In this document: positions 30,306 to 30,746 of the stretch, piece by piece
How the letters are laid out: each line of letters starts with the position of its first letter
Position numbering within the stretch: position 1 is the first letter of the stretch
NCBI GenBank assembly: GCA_030146705.1
Contig: JASLBE010000012.1
Span: 1 to 30,746 of the forward strand
DNA: 30,746 nucleotides
Direction of reading: 5' to 3'
Source: Tissierellales bacterium
GTDB lineage: Bacteria; Bacillota; Clostridia; Tissierellales; Tissierellaceae
Translations under genes and position numbers: made by a program
The notes under the pieces: generated by a model
Databases searched by the model: none
Seen by the model: only the letters and a program-made list of their open reading frames with translations
Told to the model about the DNA's origin: nothing

Positions 30306-30746
30306 ATGGCTAGGAAAAAAACCATTTTTATTTGCAGTAATTGCCAGTATGAAAGTGTAGGCTATCTTGGCAAGTGCCCAGAATGTAATTCTTGGGGAAC
30401 CTTGGAAGAAGTAGAGGTAAAAAAAGATGGACCAAGGGGGACAAGGCAGAAAGCTAGTAGGAAAATAAATAGGCTTAGAGACATTAAGTCTAATAATAGT
30501 GATAGGCTAGTGACTAGTATAAAAGAGTTTAATAGGGTTATGGGGGGCGGAATTGTAAAGGATTCTGTTACAATAATTTCAGCAGTACCAGGTGCAGGGA
30601 AGTCTACCCTTCTTTTACAAGTTGCCAATGACTTGGCGAGTCTTGGAAGTAAGGTCCTGTATGCATCGGGGGAGGAAAGTGAATCCCAGATAAAAAATAG
30701 GGCCGACAGGATAGTGGGAGATATTGATGAAAACCTATGGGTTGTA
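30306..30746 (+). CDS. radA: DNA repair protein RadA/Sms, N-terminal part (cut by window end)
   Basis: The gene runs off the window after 147 codons. The start MARKKTIFICSNCQYESVGY opens the RadA C4 zinc finger with Cys10, 13, 24 and 27, followed by NSWGTLEE. A linker to about residue 70 comes next, then RVMGGGIVKDSV and the Walker A region AVPGAGKSTLLLQ (93-105). The sensor-like stretch YASGEESESQIKNRADRI is the RadA block that follows. RadA is a RecA-like helicase for branch migration in recombination and transformation. AAGGAGG precedes ATG 30306. The first residue of the P-loop is Ala instead of Gly. In many Firmicutes radA also follows clpC, which fits. Confidence 0.93.
   Translation, partial: MARKKTIFICSNCQYESVGYLGKCPECNSWGTLEEVEVKKDGPRGTRQKASRKINRLRDIKSNNSDRLVTSIKEFNRVMGGGIVKDSVTIISAVPGAGKSTLLLQVANDLASLGSKVLYASGEESESQIKNRADRIVGDIDENLWVV

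Overview
The window is a chromosomal stretch from a low-G+C Gram-positive bacterium (G+C about 35% by eye). Strong AGGAGG ribosome sites, frequent TTG/GTG starts, a T-box-controlled isoleucyl-tRNA synthetase, McsA-McsB-ClpC and many hairpin-plus-T-run terminators all point to Firmicutes. Arginine is read almost only from AGG, CpG is strongly depleted and CTAG is abundant. This fits anaerobic Tissierellia/Peptoniphilaceae-type cocci (Anaerococcus/Peptoniphilus relatives). The taxonomic guess is inference. I see no phage, insertion sequence, CRISPR array, rRNA or tRNA.

Layout. 1-4460: the 3' end of a sugar-uptake and catabolism operon: the end of an RbsA-type ATPase, two RbsC-type permeases, a SIS isomerase resembling 6-phospho-3-hexuloisomerase, and a xylulokinase-type kinase, closed by a terminator. 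4463-4954: a monocistronic GyrI-like effector-binding protein. 4963-6903: a FecCD/FecE-type metal-chelate or cobalamin importer without its binding protein. 6917-11471: small housekeeping and accessory genes: an ElaA-like acetyltransferase, a thioredoxin-like protein, a SagB-type nitroreductase, SfsA with an unlisted 44-residue membrane protein behind it, a 59-residue CWC cysteine-rich protein, a Dabb protein and a methyltransferase. 11488-13560 (minus strand): an M20 dipeptidase and a NimA-like flavin-binding protein. 13625-17117: promoter, Ile T-box leader, ileS and terminator. 17118-19185: a 600-base gene-free leader and an alanine/glycine:sodium symporter. 19211-23863: a C-S lyase/aminotransferase, two tandem YcxB-like membrane proteins, a sirtuin, an AI-2E family transporter and a small membrane protein. 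24006-26121: an EF-G-like GTPase. 26145-30225: mcsA-mcsB-clpC, the protein-arginine-phosphorylation/Clp quality-control operon, without ctsR. 30306-end: the start of radA.

Most of the window is ordinary core genome. The items most worth a second look are the altered HIGH motif (GIHH) in IleRS, the hexuloisomerase/kinase pairing in the sugar operon, the EF-G paralogue with Tyr in place of the catalytic His, the ctsR-less mcsAB-clpC operon, two overlooked small genes, mutually exclusive hairpins in front of the symporter, and the CpG/CTAG/AGG bias. I did not find a convincing wholly new multi-gene system.
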